Shown one piece after another: positions 1-10,459 of a stretch of 64,000 nucleotides of DNA. This stretch comes from Brachionus manjavacas (lineage: Eukaryota; Rotifera; Eurotatoria; Ploima; Brachionidae). The position numbers were made by a program, and so were the translations under genes. The notes beneath the pieces are model-generated. The model was not told the DNA's origin and searched no databases. It saw only the letters and a program-made list of their open reading frames with translations. How positions within the stretch are numbered: position 1 is the first letter of the stretch; every line of letters starts with the position of its first letter. The stretch covers positions 62,001 through 126,000 of the forward strand of contig JAHQIY010000005.1 of assembly GCA_019054805.1 (NCBI GenBank), given 5' to 3'.

Positions 1-550
1 AAGAGATAAAAAAATTCATGTAAAAGTTACTATTTATCAGTGATTAAATGCAGATTATATTTTTATTTTCTTATCGCTTCTAAGCTAAAATTTTTATTTA
101 AAAATGGCAAGCAAAAATTATCTTGAATATTTGTTTGGTCCTAGAATTAAAAAAAAATAAAAAATAAGCAAAAAACCCTTTGGAAAAAAAAAAAAAATAA
201 AAAAATAATTGATTTATTTGCATAAAAAGGGACTTGGACCAAATAAAAAGGATTGGGACTCGGACATTTTATTTGACCAAATGAATGGAACTTTTTACAG
301 AAAATAAAATTTTCTTTTTTAATATCTTAAATAAACAAAAAATCAAATTATAAAACTTTTGAAGAAATTTTAATAAATTTATGAAAAATATTTGTCAAGT
401 TCTGTCGATTTATTGTAGTTTTTTAAATTTTAATTTTTAAACACTAAAAAAAAGAAGAAAACTAATTGAAGAAATGCAAGTCTCTGCCTGGACTAAGAAG
501 ATGGAACTAAGACCGAACCATTTTTTTTATCAAACACTGGAGATTTTTAG
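1..550. other. AT-rich stretch, no gene seen
   Basis: Homopolymer-rich A/T sequence with no frame that I can support as coding. A few less AT-rich bases near 470-545 lead into the retrotransposon fragment that follows and may be its decayed upstream part. Confidence 0.5.
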
Positions 551-1455
551 CGGTGTACCATAAGGGTCAGTGATTGGTCCACTTTTGTTCGTTTTGTATA
601 TCAATGATCTACCAAAAGGAATAGAGAATCTTGTCAAAATGTATGCAGACGCTACTAAAATATTCTCACAAAAGGTATCAGAAATAAGCGCAGTGAAACT
701 ACAATCAGATTTAGATTAAATTTTCAAGTGGACTCAAGATTGGCTTCTTCTCTTCAACACATCAAAATGTGTAGTTATGCATTATGGTCATAAAACAAAG
801 AATTCTCTTATTTTATCAATGGTAAGTAGTTATCAACGTCAGAAGCCGAAAGAGATCTTGGAGTTATTTTCAATTCAAATCTTAAATGGAAAAATCAAGT
901 GATAGAGGCTACAAACAAAGCAAATCAAATGTTGGGTCGCATCAGGAAATTATTCGCGCGTTTGATTGTAAGTTATTAAGATCATTGTTTTAACTTATTT
1001 TCGTCCTCTTTTGGAATTTGCGGTGCCTTTATGGTCTCCAATTCTTAAGTCGGACTGTGAGAATGTTGAAAGGATTCAATGTAGAACTACGAAATTTGTT
1101 TCTTCAATTAGAAACAAACCGTATGAAAGCAGATTGAAAGCTTTAAACATTCCAAATCTGGTGGAAAGAAAAAAAAGAGGTTATCTAATTCAATTATACA
1201 AGTTCATGGATGAAATAAAATTGTTTGAAAAAGCAACAATTATAATGTGACAAAAATTCAAGGAAAAGGTCACTGCTTCAAATAATCACAAAGAAATTTC
1301 GAGGCTCCAACATAGAGATAACTTTTTTTTCAACAGAACTGCTAACATAAAGAACTCGCGGCCAAATCAATTAGTTGAAGCCCTCAATGTTAACAGCTTT
1401 AAAGCAGGCATTGATTGCTGGATGCGCAGCAATCGATCACATCAGCTGTCATAGT
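551..1455 (+). pseudogene. LINE reverse transcriptase fragment (CR1/Jockey-like), decayed
   Basis: Read on the plus strand, positions 551-720 encode a recognisable RT core: GVP-stop-GSVIGPLLFVLYINDLP followed by MYADAT. In intact non-LTR RTs these read GVPQGS and YADDT, so the fragment has a stop in place of Q and has lost a catalytic Asp. Past frame shifts, 1011-1250 encodes the C-terminal part (FAVPLWSPILKSD, VERIQCRTTKF, LKALNIPNLVERKKRGYLIQ), and about 1360-1440 gives the usual end, an LVEAL..NSFKAGIDCW-like run. Stops and frame changes show it is dead. A GC-richer tail with a CCTTATCAGCACACTCG segment follows the coding end. The clade is inferred from remembered motifs. Confidence 0.8.
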
Positions 1456-1849
1456 GTGCCTTATCAGCACACTCGCTGGCTAGGCTTTTAAGTTTAAATT
1501 AAATAAAACTCAAGAAAAATTAACAGAATTACAACGATTTAAAAAAAAATTTGCTATTTTTGAATATTTTTTCATACTATTTAAATTTTCAAAATTGATT
1601 TTAATGATAATTCGACAGCTAAAATTATTAAATAATTTGAAAAATTTTAATTTTAAATCATTTTATATTTCAAGAATTATTTTTTAGCATTTTGTAAAAT
1701 TAAAATAATATCTAAGAAGCGTTATGAAACATTATTATAGAATAATAATAACACTTCTGAAAGCGATAAGATGGATTTTTAAAATTGTACTTTGTTAGCT
1801 TAGCTTATTGAATAAATAATTGATTTACTCAATTTATCATCTTCCTTTT

Positions 1850-2880
1850 TTAACTTCAACTTTTTGTGGAACATAAGACGTTCCCACATCCTCTCCATTC
1901 TTTTCTTAAATTGGCAGCAATCCCTAGTTTCCATGTGAGTTTCATCTCTTCAAGCTCTCTTTCAACTAAATATTCAGATCTTCGGGATTCTCTATCTAGC
2001 CAAAAGGCATCCCCTATTGATACTGCTTTCTTTGATTTTCCAACAAGCTTCATTGCTAATCCATTCTCTACTGAATCCAATCTGATATGCAAGTGTGGAA
2101 TCAGCTGCTTTACAATATGTTTCCTTGACGAAATCTCATTTTTCCGGCTTGAATTTTCGTAAATTTGATCTTATTTACTCACAGAATTTTTTCTTTACTT
2201 CTAGACATTTCAAGTAATTCACCCTGTACCGCTGTTTGTTCTTACGTTGCATATTCAATTTCTTCAATTTCAGCTTTAATGATCCAACAACAAGAAAACG
2301 ATCTGAAAAGAAGTCTGCACTACTAAATACACGAACATCATTCAGAAATCCTCTTCATCTTTTGATTATCGATCTGGTTCAGTTTTCTTCCACCAGGTGT
2401 TTGCCAAATGAGTTGAGTGATATTTTTGTATTGAAAAAGTGTTACTCCGATTACAGACCACTTTTGTAATAAACCAATTCCTCAGTCATCAGAACGAGAG
2501 GTAACTTTACAATCTGTTAAACTACAAATGTTACTTGTATATGTAGAGAGAGACATACACTTTTCTTTTTTTTATAGACTAGAGTTAGTTATTAGTTTTG
2601 ATTTTGTAAAAGAAGAACAATAAAATAAGGTTTCTCCTTAAGCAACGCTCTTCATGTTTTTAGTTTATTTTCCTATATGGTTTTTTCCTTAATGACCAAA
2701 AGCTGGTCCAATACACTTTCAAAATAGTAAAAACAATATATCTTCATTGTTATTCATAGTACAACAGTCATGTCGATCCATAACTAACTCAAAATATTTG
2801 TTTCTATCTCTTACCAATGCATTCATGTCACCCATCATAATTACAATGTCATGACAACGGATCCCTCTACTGCTGTACGA
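1850..2880 (-). pseudogene. RTE-type LINE endonuclease-region fragment, decayed
   Basis: Read on the minus strand, 2880 to 2690 encodes HDIVIMMGDMNALV and then VMDRHDCCTMN, matching the GDFNA and HG.G..N motifs of apurinic endonucleases of RTE-like LINEs. Around 2470-2300 the frames give VIGVTLFQYKNITQLIW, NQID and NDVRVFSSADFFSDRFLVV, the expected TLF, NQID and SD-x-LVV order. 2092-1856 (RLDSVENGL, MKLVGKSKKA) resembles the linker between endonuclease and RT. Several frame changes and stops are present and no RT core follows, so this is a 5' fragment. It lies opposite in direction to the fragment just upstream and belongs to a different clade. Confidence 0.7.
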
Positions 2881-4132
2881 TGTTGAAATTATTTATGTAC
2901 CGCATTTTGTATTTACCATATTTTACGTAAAACACTCTAAATTGTGGTAAATTTTCAGGAGTAAAAACCTTAAATCTACTACTTTTTTCGTAGAATAAGA
3001 TAAAATTTTAAAATTTAAGCAAAAAAAGGTAAAATACAAAATCCGAAACAAACCACTGTATGTAATACAATAAAATGAGCTGTTATATGCATGAAAAAAA
3101 CTAATCTTTCAAAATAAAACTTTATTTAATTGCAATAGCCAATTTTAAAAAGATATGTAAAATTTTTTCGATTTTAATGACATACATAGTTGGGCATTCG
3201 AGTTATACAGGCTTTTAAGACCTTTTAATATCACCAAAAAAATTTTTATGAGTGAAAAAATCTTAAAAATTAAAATTTCAACTTTTTAATCTAATCAATT
3301 GAAATCTAATTTTTGCGTAACATACAATAGACATCAATTATGTACTTGTTTTTTACTTTATAAAATGATAAAAACTTTGCTATTGAAAGCACATTTTTCT
3401 CACGTTCCATGTGCCGATTTGAACAGGGTTTTGGTGAAAATAAGCTTAAAAAATAAGCCTGGTATGTCAATTTTTGTCTTTTAGGTTCATGTAAAAATTT
3501 TTTGCATTTCACAAAAGTTTTTTCCTATTTTTTTTTCGAGCATTATTCAATTGATCTGAATTTTTATACTGATTTTATTCAACGTCCTTCTAAAGCCGAA
3601 TAAAATTTTTTTTCCATTTCATTTTATTTTCAAATAGAAAAAAAATAGCAAATTTTAAATTCTTAGATTTTAAAAGAATAAGAACATGTTTTTCTTGATT
3701 AGTAAATTTCAAAAATGTTTATAAAACTAAAGCTTTCAATTTTGACTAAAATCGAACAAAAATTTTTAATTTGAAAGAAAGAAAGAAATAAATGGAAAAA
3801 ATCAATAAAATTGAATCAATTGTTTCCAGTTGACACAAAATTTGATAAGCATAATAAAAAATAAACAGTAATTGACTGAAATTCTTATAAGCTTGATTTC
3901 CTTTTTAAAAAAATTACATTTTAATTTGGTTTGCATTCACAAAGCCTTTTTTTTAAACCTAGCCTTACGCATTCCATTCAAACACACATTATCACACAAC
4001 CTTAAATAAACCTTTTTTAAAATTAGTTACTTTGAAAAAAATTTTGATTTAGAACATATTGATTTTTCATTCAACCAACTACTCTCAATTTTCTTAGATT
4101 TTTAAAAATAAAAATTTTCTTCAATAATTAAA
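2881..4132. other. Gene-poor spacer, with a possible decayed TIR element at about 2900-3059
   Basis: Positions 2908-2925 (GCATTTTGTATTTACC) and 3025-3059 (GGTAAAATACAAAATCC...CACTGTA) are roughly inverse copies, and the right end resembles the CACTG/TA termini of other elements in this window. The rest is AT-rich. Overlapping small frames at 3299-3512 are unsupported. A promoter for the gene starting at 4133 presumably lies at the right end, but no defined element was recognised. Confidence 0.35.
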
Positions 4133-5091
4133 ATGATGTTTTTAATTCTGTTAAATCTACTGCCTACAATCACCAGTAAATAAATTTTTTTTTTTTAAAA
4201 ATAAAATTTAATTTCTTGTAAAAGACGCAGCTCAGATCATGAACCTTGAAGTAGTTTTTAAATATGATAACAATTTAGTTTTTAATTGTAGTCAATTTGG
4301 CCAAAATATAACATTTTTTAAAATAAAAAAAAATGAAGCCAGCCCAACACCAGTATCTCTAGACGGCAAAAAGTATTTGATCGATAGTGGTGTTTTAACA
4401 ATAAAAAGTCCAAGTATTTTGTATTAAATAGAAGGTGATAAAGATGAATAATTATTTCTGTCAAGAAAAAGCTGACATAGAAAGTGAATACTTTTGTAAC
4501 AACACTGGAGGTGATCACATATTTTTTGATAAACTAGGTAAAAAATGTATTTCTAGATAGGATTAGATGAATTTTATCAAAATTTTAGTTGTTCCTCACT
4601 TGTACTATGTTGATTCATTGATTTTGACTTCAATAGAGGGTAAGAGTATTGATTTGGAATGCTACTTGCTTATTGGGACACCAAACAAGACACTGAACTG
4701 GACCTGGGAATATGAGAATGTAAAATTTGAAGCTGGAGGAAGATTTAGTTTCATTGGCAATGAACAAGAAAGATCTGCACTCAGAATTTCTGATTTAAAA
4801 GTGGAAGATTCTGGTTTTTACACATGTCGGGTTTCCAACGAGTTTGGATCTCATGAAAGAAATATAACTCTTAGAGTTAAAGATCATTTGGCTCCGCTGT
4901 GGCCTTTTCTGGGCACACTTGGTGAGCTAGTCATTTTGGCTGTGTTAATTGGGTCTTATGAGCTTACCAAAAAGAAAAATTCAAACAACCCAGAGTCTCC
5001 GGTGTAAGTTTTTAATTAAGATATAATTTATGTTCTCATTTTATTTTGAAGAAATGAAAATGGAGAAACTAGTGTAAAGAAAAGAATTTAG
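4133..5091 (+). CDS. Basigin/neuroplastin-like Ig membrane glycoprotein, copy 1
   Basis: Five exons reconstructed by frame and splice sites: 4133-4175, 4225-4413, 4466-4537, 4589-5003 and 5052-5091 (introns 48-52 nt), giving about 252 aa. Order: signal peptide (MMFLILLNLLPTIT), Ig domain 1 with Cys pair VFNCSQ and EYFCNN, Ig domain 2 with CYLLIG, LNWTWEY and DSGFYTC, then the transmembrane segment beginning LAPLWPFLGTLGELVIL (from about residue 202), and a short basic tail ending NENGETSVKKRI. The ALWPFLG..E transmembrane signature with a buried Glu (E214) is typical of basigin/neuroplastin, which chaperone monocarboxylate transporters and other membrane proteins. The start of exon 2 could be 4225 or 4231 (both in frame). 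AATAAA lies at 5139. Which subfamily it belongs to cannot be settled here. Confidence 0.85.
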
Positions 5092-5354
5092 ACAAGCGAA
5101 ATTATGAAAAAATTTATTTGCTTATATGACCATTTTGGAATAAATATTTAAATTATTTTTTATTAACTTCTTCCTGTTTACGTTTAATGAAAAATTTTTA
5201 TTTTAAGTATTTTTTTGTGTTGTGTCTCCAAGGAATTACAGTTAGTTTGATGAAAACTGCTGAATAATAATTAATAATTATTAGAATTTAGAGAGTTTGG
5301 AAAAAATTGTCGAAAATTTTCAAAAATAAAAATTATTATTTTGGTTAAACAAAA

Positions 5355-8300
5355 ATGTGGAAAATTGCTAAATTTTTAATTTTTATCGGTATGATTGGAC
5401 AAATCGGTAAGTTTTAAAACATTTAACTACTCTGGTGTAGCTCAATTTGAGATCAAGACACAGCATCAAAAACTTGGGCTAAATTAAGCATTAAAGATAT
5501 ATTTATTGTTGATGATTTATTTGAACATTAAAAATAAAAATAAAAAAAAATATTTATTCAAAATAAGCCATGACTAATTCAGTCAGATGAATTTTTTTAA
5601 AAAACTATGTTAAAATTGTTCATTAGTATGACATTAATGTTCCATGGCCTTTACTCGCCAGTTTTTCCAAAAATTTTAAGGTTTAAATTAAATTTTTCTT
5701 TTTCTTTTATGGTTTAAATTTAATTGTCTATTATGGCTATGAAACTGTGAAAAAACTTTAAAAGTCATTTTTCTTAATATTGCATTCATCACTAATATGA
5801 CCATTTGCATTTACTTTGAATGATCTTTAGCCTAAAAATGAATTAATCCAATGCATTAGGTAGTAAAAGGTTCATTTTTATTCATGAACCTTCTACTACT
5901 TCTGTCAAGCGCTTTGAAAATAATAAAAAATTAAGAAAAATATCTTTTCTTTTGAAAAATTCTATATTTTTTAGATTTTGAATTTCCTAAGCTGTCTACT
6001 CATGAAATTACATTAAACTTAAAACCTTATTTTTTTGGTTTATTACCTTAAACTTTTATCACCAAGTTAATTTCTTTTTTGCCAACAGGCTAGTCAAATT
6101 TTCATTGATTTTCTTCATTAAAAATTTCAAGAATTTTTTTAATTATTTCATTTTTTTATTTCAGTATTATGTAAATTCGCTAAAAAATAGTTCCTCTTTT
6201 TCCATCAGTCTTAAGCTTTTCATCTTTAGACATTAAATAAGAAATTAATTCAGATTCATTTTTAAAAGAAAGGTCTTTTTTAAATACATTTTCCAATTTT
6301 TTTTTAAATAAAATCAAATCAGTTTCGGTTCTAGAAATCAGTCTGGGTTGGGTACGAGACTGAATTTAATTATTTAGTTTTGGTTATCTAGTTCAAAAAA
6401 GTTGGCTCGTTTTTGTTGAAATTTTGAACATTGATAGTTTAGGATCTTAATTATATAAACAATAGTTATCTTTTTTATTTTATTTTTTCCCTTCAAAAAG
6501 GCGATTTAGCCTTGGCTTTAGGTAAAATGACCCCGTGTTATAGCAAGTTTTGATTTTAAAATTTTAAGATTTACATACTGTATATAAGATAATTTTATAA
6601 AATTAAATTGTGACTCTTGTTTCAAAATTTATTACAAAATAACTCCAATTTTAACCAAATTTTCTAATTCGCCATATTTAAATCCATGTGTTTATATCCA
6701 TGGATTGCAATAGAGATAAGAATGAATAAAAAAAATTGCGATCAGAATACAACTTATTGGAGAAAATGGATAAGTTTAGAAAGACAATTGACTCATTCAC
6801 ATCTTAAGTAAGATTAGAATTTACATAGGCTCCTCCTGCAATAAAGAATAAGTTGAAATCATTTTTTAAATTTTTATTATTTTTCGGAAAATTACCTTTA
6901 ATTAGATATTAAAAGTAATAAAATTTGCAAAAAAAATAAAATTTTAAAATTTTTTTTGAAAATTTACAATTTAAACTAAATTATTACTATTTTTGAAAAC
7001 AACTTTTCAATCGGGGCTCAATTCCTCAGCCTCCCTCCAGCTACGCCGCTTTTTATTATTATTAAAATCTTTCCTGGGACATTATCATTTGTTGTTTCCT
7101 CCTACTTAGCTTTACGCTTCTTTAAATTTTAAATCATGTTAAATCTACTTATATTGCATCTGCTGATACCAATTAATTCTAGATTATCATCATAAATCAA
7201 AGAGAAGCCACTAATATTTTGAAAATTATTAACAATATTGGACCGAGTATGGGATCTTGAAGTATTCCACTAAGTTATTATCAAGTTTTTATTTTTTACT
7301 ATTTCAATCGAAAAATCCCTAGCCAACTTAGCACTACACTAATAATTTCACGTTTCAAAATAAACTATAAAAGGCTTGTCTTGCATGATCTTTTCTTCAC
7401 ACAAACACTTTGTTTCTCCAATATTAGATAGGTATTCATCAATCATTCATAAGTTCATATTTAAGCATTCTTTCTAATATCTTGGCATTTATTGAAGTAA
7501 GCGAAGGAAAGTGTAAGAAAATTAAAAAAAATTAAAAATTAAAAATTGAAAATTGAAAATTGAAATATCCTTGGTGATTTTTTGAAAATTCCTAAAATTT
7601 TTTGTAAGTTAGGTTTTATTTAAAAAAATGTCTTAAATGCTTCTAAGTATATTTGTGTATTTAAATTATATTTTTTAATTAGTTAAATTAAAATTTTTAA
7701 TAAATATATTTTGTCACTCCATAGATGCATTGATTGAAAATGAGACAATACTACTTGTTTACGGTTCTGAAATCACATTGACTTGCAACTTAACCTTGCC
7801 AGTTAAATTTTTTGTAAATGGTGTTGAGGCCAAAGGAGAAAATTATGAAATAACAGATTTAACAATGAAAATTAAAACTCTCAGTATTTTCAAATAATGT
7901 CTTATTTTAATTAAATTTTTTAAAAGAAAAAGCCGATGTATTGAGTTCATATTTTTGTAACAATTCTCAAGGAGATCAGATTAATTTTCAGACTGAGATA
8001 ACGCCTCGTCTTTATAAAGTCGATTTTTTGAATTTTTTTGAGGTAAGTGGGAAAAAAGTGTATCTATCTTGTTATGTATTAGTTGGATATCAAAACAATC
8101 TAAATATTGAATGGACATGGAAAAATCCGAAAGGCGAAATTTTAAATTTGACACAAAGATTTGAGATTGCAAGCAGAAATGAAAGCTCAACTCTGACAAT
8201 TCATGATTCAATTATAGAAGACTCTGGTATCTATGAGTGCATTGCTGTGAATGCTTATGGATCGCATTCAAGAACCATTAAATTAGTCATTAAAAGTAAT

Positions 8301-8465
8301 CTAGCTCCATTATGGCCTTTTTTGGGAACAATTGGACAGTTTGTTATCTTGACATTTGTTTTACTCTATTACGAATTCGGACTCAAAAAAGTAGTCAATT
8401 TTTTTAAAAATAAGAAAACTGCTCCCATGGTAGAACAAAATACAATTTCAATTGATAACGATTAA
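5355..8465 (+). CDS. Basigin/neuroplastin-like Ig membrane glycoprotein, copy 2
   Basis: Three exons: 5355-5406 (signal peptide MWKIAKFLIFIGMIGQI), 7725-7883 (Ig 1, LTCNLTLP) and 7927-8465 (YFCNN, Ig 2, transmembrane segment, tail), about 249 aa. The first intron is 2.3 kb; the second is only 43 nt and starts GTATTT exactly where copy 1 has the same donor. The intron that separates the two Ig domains in copy 1 is absent. Ig 2 contains CYVLVG, IEWTWK and DSGIYECIAVNAYGSH. The transmembrane segment reads LAPLWPFLGTIGQFVIL from residue 196, so the buried family Glu is Gln208. AATAAA lies at 8510. A tandem duplicate of the upstream gene, moderately diverged. Confidence 0.85.
5407..7724 (+). other. 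Long first intron of basigin-like copy 2
   Basis: GT (5407) to AG (7724). Mostly AT-rich. A GC-richer patch at 7010-7050 (CTCAGCCTCCCTCCAGCTACG) contains, on the minus strand, the GGCGTAGC-like run often seen at transposon ends. 7080-7280 holds a weak minus-strand resemblance to a retrotransposon RT (ILGPIL). 7530-7565 is a short AAATTGAA-type simple repeat. No gene was supported inside it. Confidence 0.5.
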
Positions 8466-8632
8466 AAAATTCCTGGTAACAACTTTTAAAAACAATTTTC
8501 ATTTTATTTAATAAATACTTTTTCAATTTTTTAAAGTCTAACATACCAAAAAATTGATAATTTAATTTTAATTTAACTTTTTTAAAAAAATTGACTAAAT
8601 AAAGATAATTCTGATAGACCTCAAACATATTA

Positions 8633-8801
8633 ATATTTTTAGAACTAGGATATTTTAAACAATAGAAATTCATTAAGAAATTAGACTTTTATGCTTTAAA
8701 GTATAAAAGATAATAATATCGTATCCTTTCATTATATTTTTAGAACAAGGATATTTTAAACAATAGAAATTCATTAAGAAATTAGACTTTTATGCTTTAA
8801 A
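8633..8801. repeat. Direct duplication, 68-bp unit, two copies 101 bp apart
   Basis: 8633-8700 and 8734-8801 are nearly identical (one visible substitution, ACTAGG versus ACAAGG). The 33 bp between the copies is unrelated to them. It lies just downstream of the second basigin-like gene and looks like a recent local duplication. Confidence 0.8.
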
Positions 8802-10459
8802 AATATCTTAACGCTGCTATAAGTTGAAAAGAATTACTTTACCTTCTTCTGAACAATCTTGAAAGATTAGATAATTTGCAAATACTCTAAAAAAATTTAA
8901 GCAGATTTTCAGCCACCTTAATTCAGTTCCAAACTCTGTAAATGTGACCGAATTTTTATTCTATTTTCAGATATGTAGTCGGAAAAATTAACTAAAAAAA
9001 TGCAGTAAAATAAGGGAGAAAAAAAATACTGACAAATGGGTCTCCAATATAATAGTTTTTAACAAGTGCTGCATTAAAAATTAAAGTTAAAAAATCGACT
9101 TTTCGATGTTTAGTGCAGTATTTAAAAATCGAAAATTAAAATTATTTTTAATAAAAAATTTAAAAATCCTTACTTTTGATCCGGCCTTAATAGTTAAGTT
9201 TTCAAATAAAATATAATATCAACATAAACTAAACATACATCATACATTTGCAGCATACATTTAGAATAAAATAAATATAAAGCTAGATAAAGCTTAATTA
9301 ATAAAAATAATTAATATTTTTTCATTTCTTTTTGGCATAGTTAGTTCTTATTAAATAAATAACTTTAAATTTTAATATGATTAAAATATTTTAGCGGGAG
9401 ATTTTCATTCATAAAAGTGTTAATGCTTTGATTTTTACAATTAAACTTCAATTTCGAGGTTAAGTAAAATGAATTTCTTTATTGAGTAACTAATTAAGCT
9501 TTAAAAGTTTGATTTGTTGCTTAATTCTTTGAATTATACTTCAGCTTTGAGTGATATATGCATAAGAATGTAAAAGATTGATGTCAGATATATTTATAAA
9601 TCCATAACTTACAATCCGTTGATCCGACAACTTGAATTGATTGTATTAGCAGAATACGGAGAGAAGAATCAAAAAAACTTCTCTCTGTACACCTTCACCT
9701 ATCGCTTCGATTTTTCTGAAGTTTGGCCTTTATCTAAATGATAATTTCGACACTGATTAAATCTTTACTTCAGTTACTTCTTTATTTTAATTTAATTATT
9801 TTTATATTAATAAACAGAGCCCTGAAGGGGCGAGAGAGAAAGGAGCCATAAATCTAATTTTAATTAAAAAAAGATTTATCTATTAACAAAAATAATAACC
9901 TTTTTTTTATTTTTGTAAATTGAAATCTTCGATTATTTAGTTTTAATGATTTTAGAATTTTGATAAACTTATTTTTCATTTTATTTATTTGTTGTTTAGG
10001 GGACATCAGGCTTCTTAATCAAGGATAAAAGCAAAAAAAGAGCACTAAATATATAATAAAAGAAGCTGACACTAAAAATTCCAATTTAATGTAAAATCAA
10101 TTATTTTGTTACTAATTAAGATAATTTGTTTAGTAAAAAGCTTATCAAAAATTTTGGTTTTTCTTACTATTTTTTCTTAATTATCTTCTCAAGTTTTAAT
10201 TTTTACAATTTCAATTAATTAAATAAATTAGAAAATTAAGAAATCAAAAAAGGTTAATCTGTTTCATATAAGTATTTGTTTTGAAAAAAAATAAAAAAGA
10301 GTATTTTTAAAATACGCCTTCGCTTTAGTATTTAATTTCCATAATATCGAATAAATTTTTTTTATTAATCTAATCAAAAAAAATTTATTTACAGTTTTTT
10401 ATTTTTAAAAGAATTTTTAAAAATTTAATGGATTATTATTCTAGGACTAGGATTTTGCT
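8802..10459. other. Spacer between convergent genes
   Basis: AT-rich and without a supported gene. A less AT-rich patch at 9600-9740 contains an inverted repeat (CGGAGAGAAG / CTTCTCTCTG) and a short open stretch. I could not assign it to any known RNA or protein. Confidence 0.4.

Noticed and set aside
4567-5007. Treating this frame as a separate one-Ig gene starting at the ATG at 4567
   Set aside because: The ATG lies inside a 51-nt intron; upstream exons supply the signal peptide and first Ig domain in phase, and GTGTAA is better read as a GTAAGT donor leading to a short last exon.
9690-9760. Possible U2 snRNA 5' end (ATCGCTTC ... GGCCTTT ... TAAATGAT)
   Set aside because: The spacing is wrong and the invariant branch-site-recognition block that should follow is absent.
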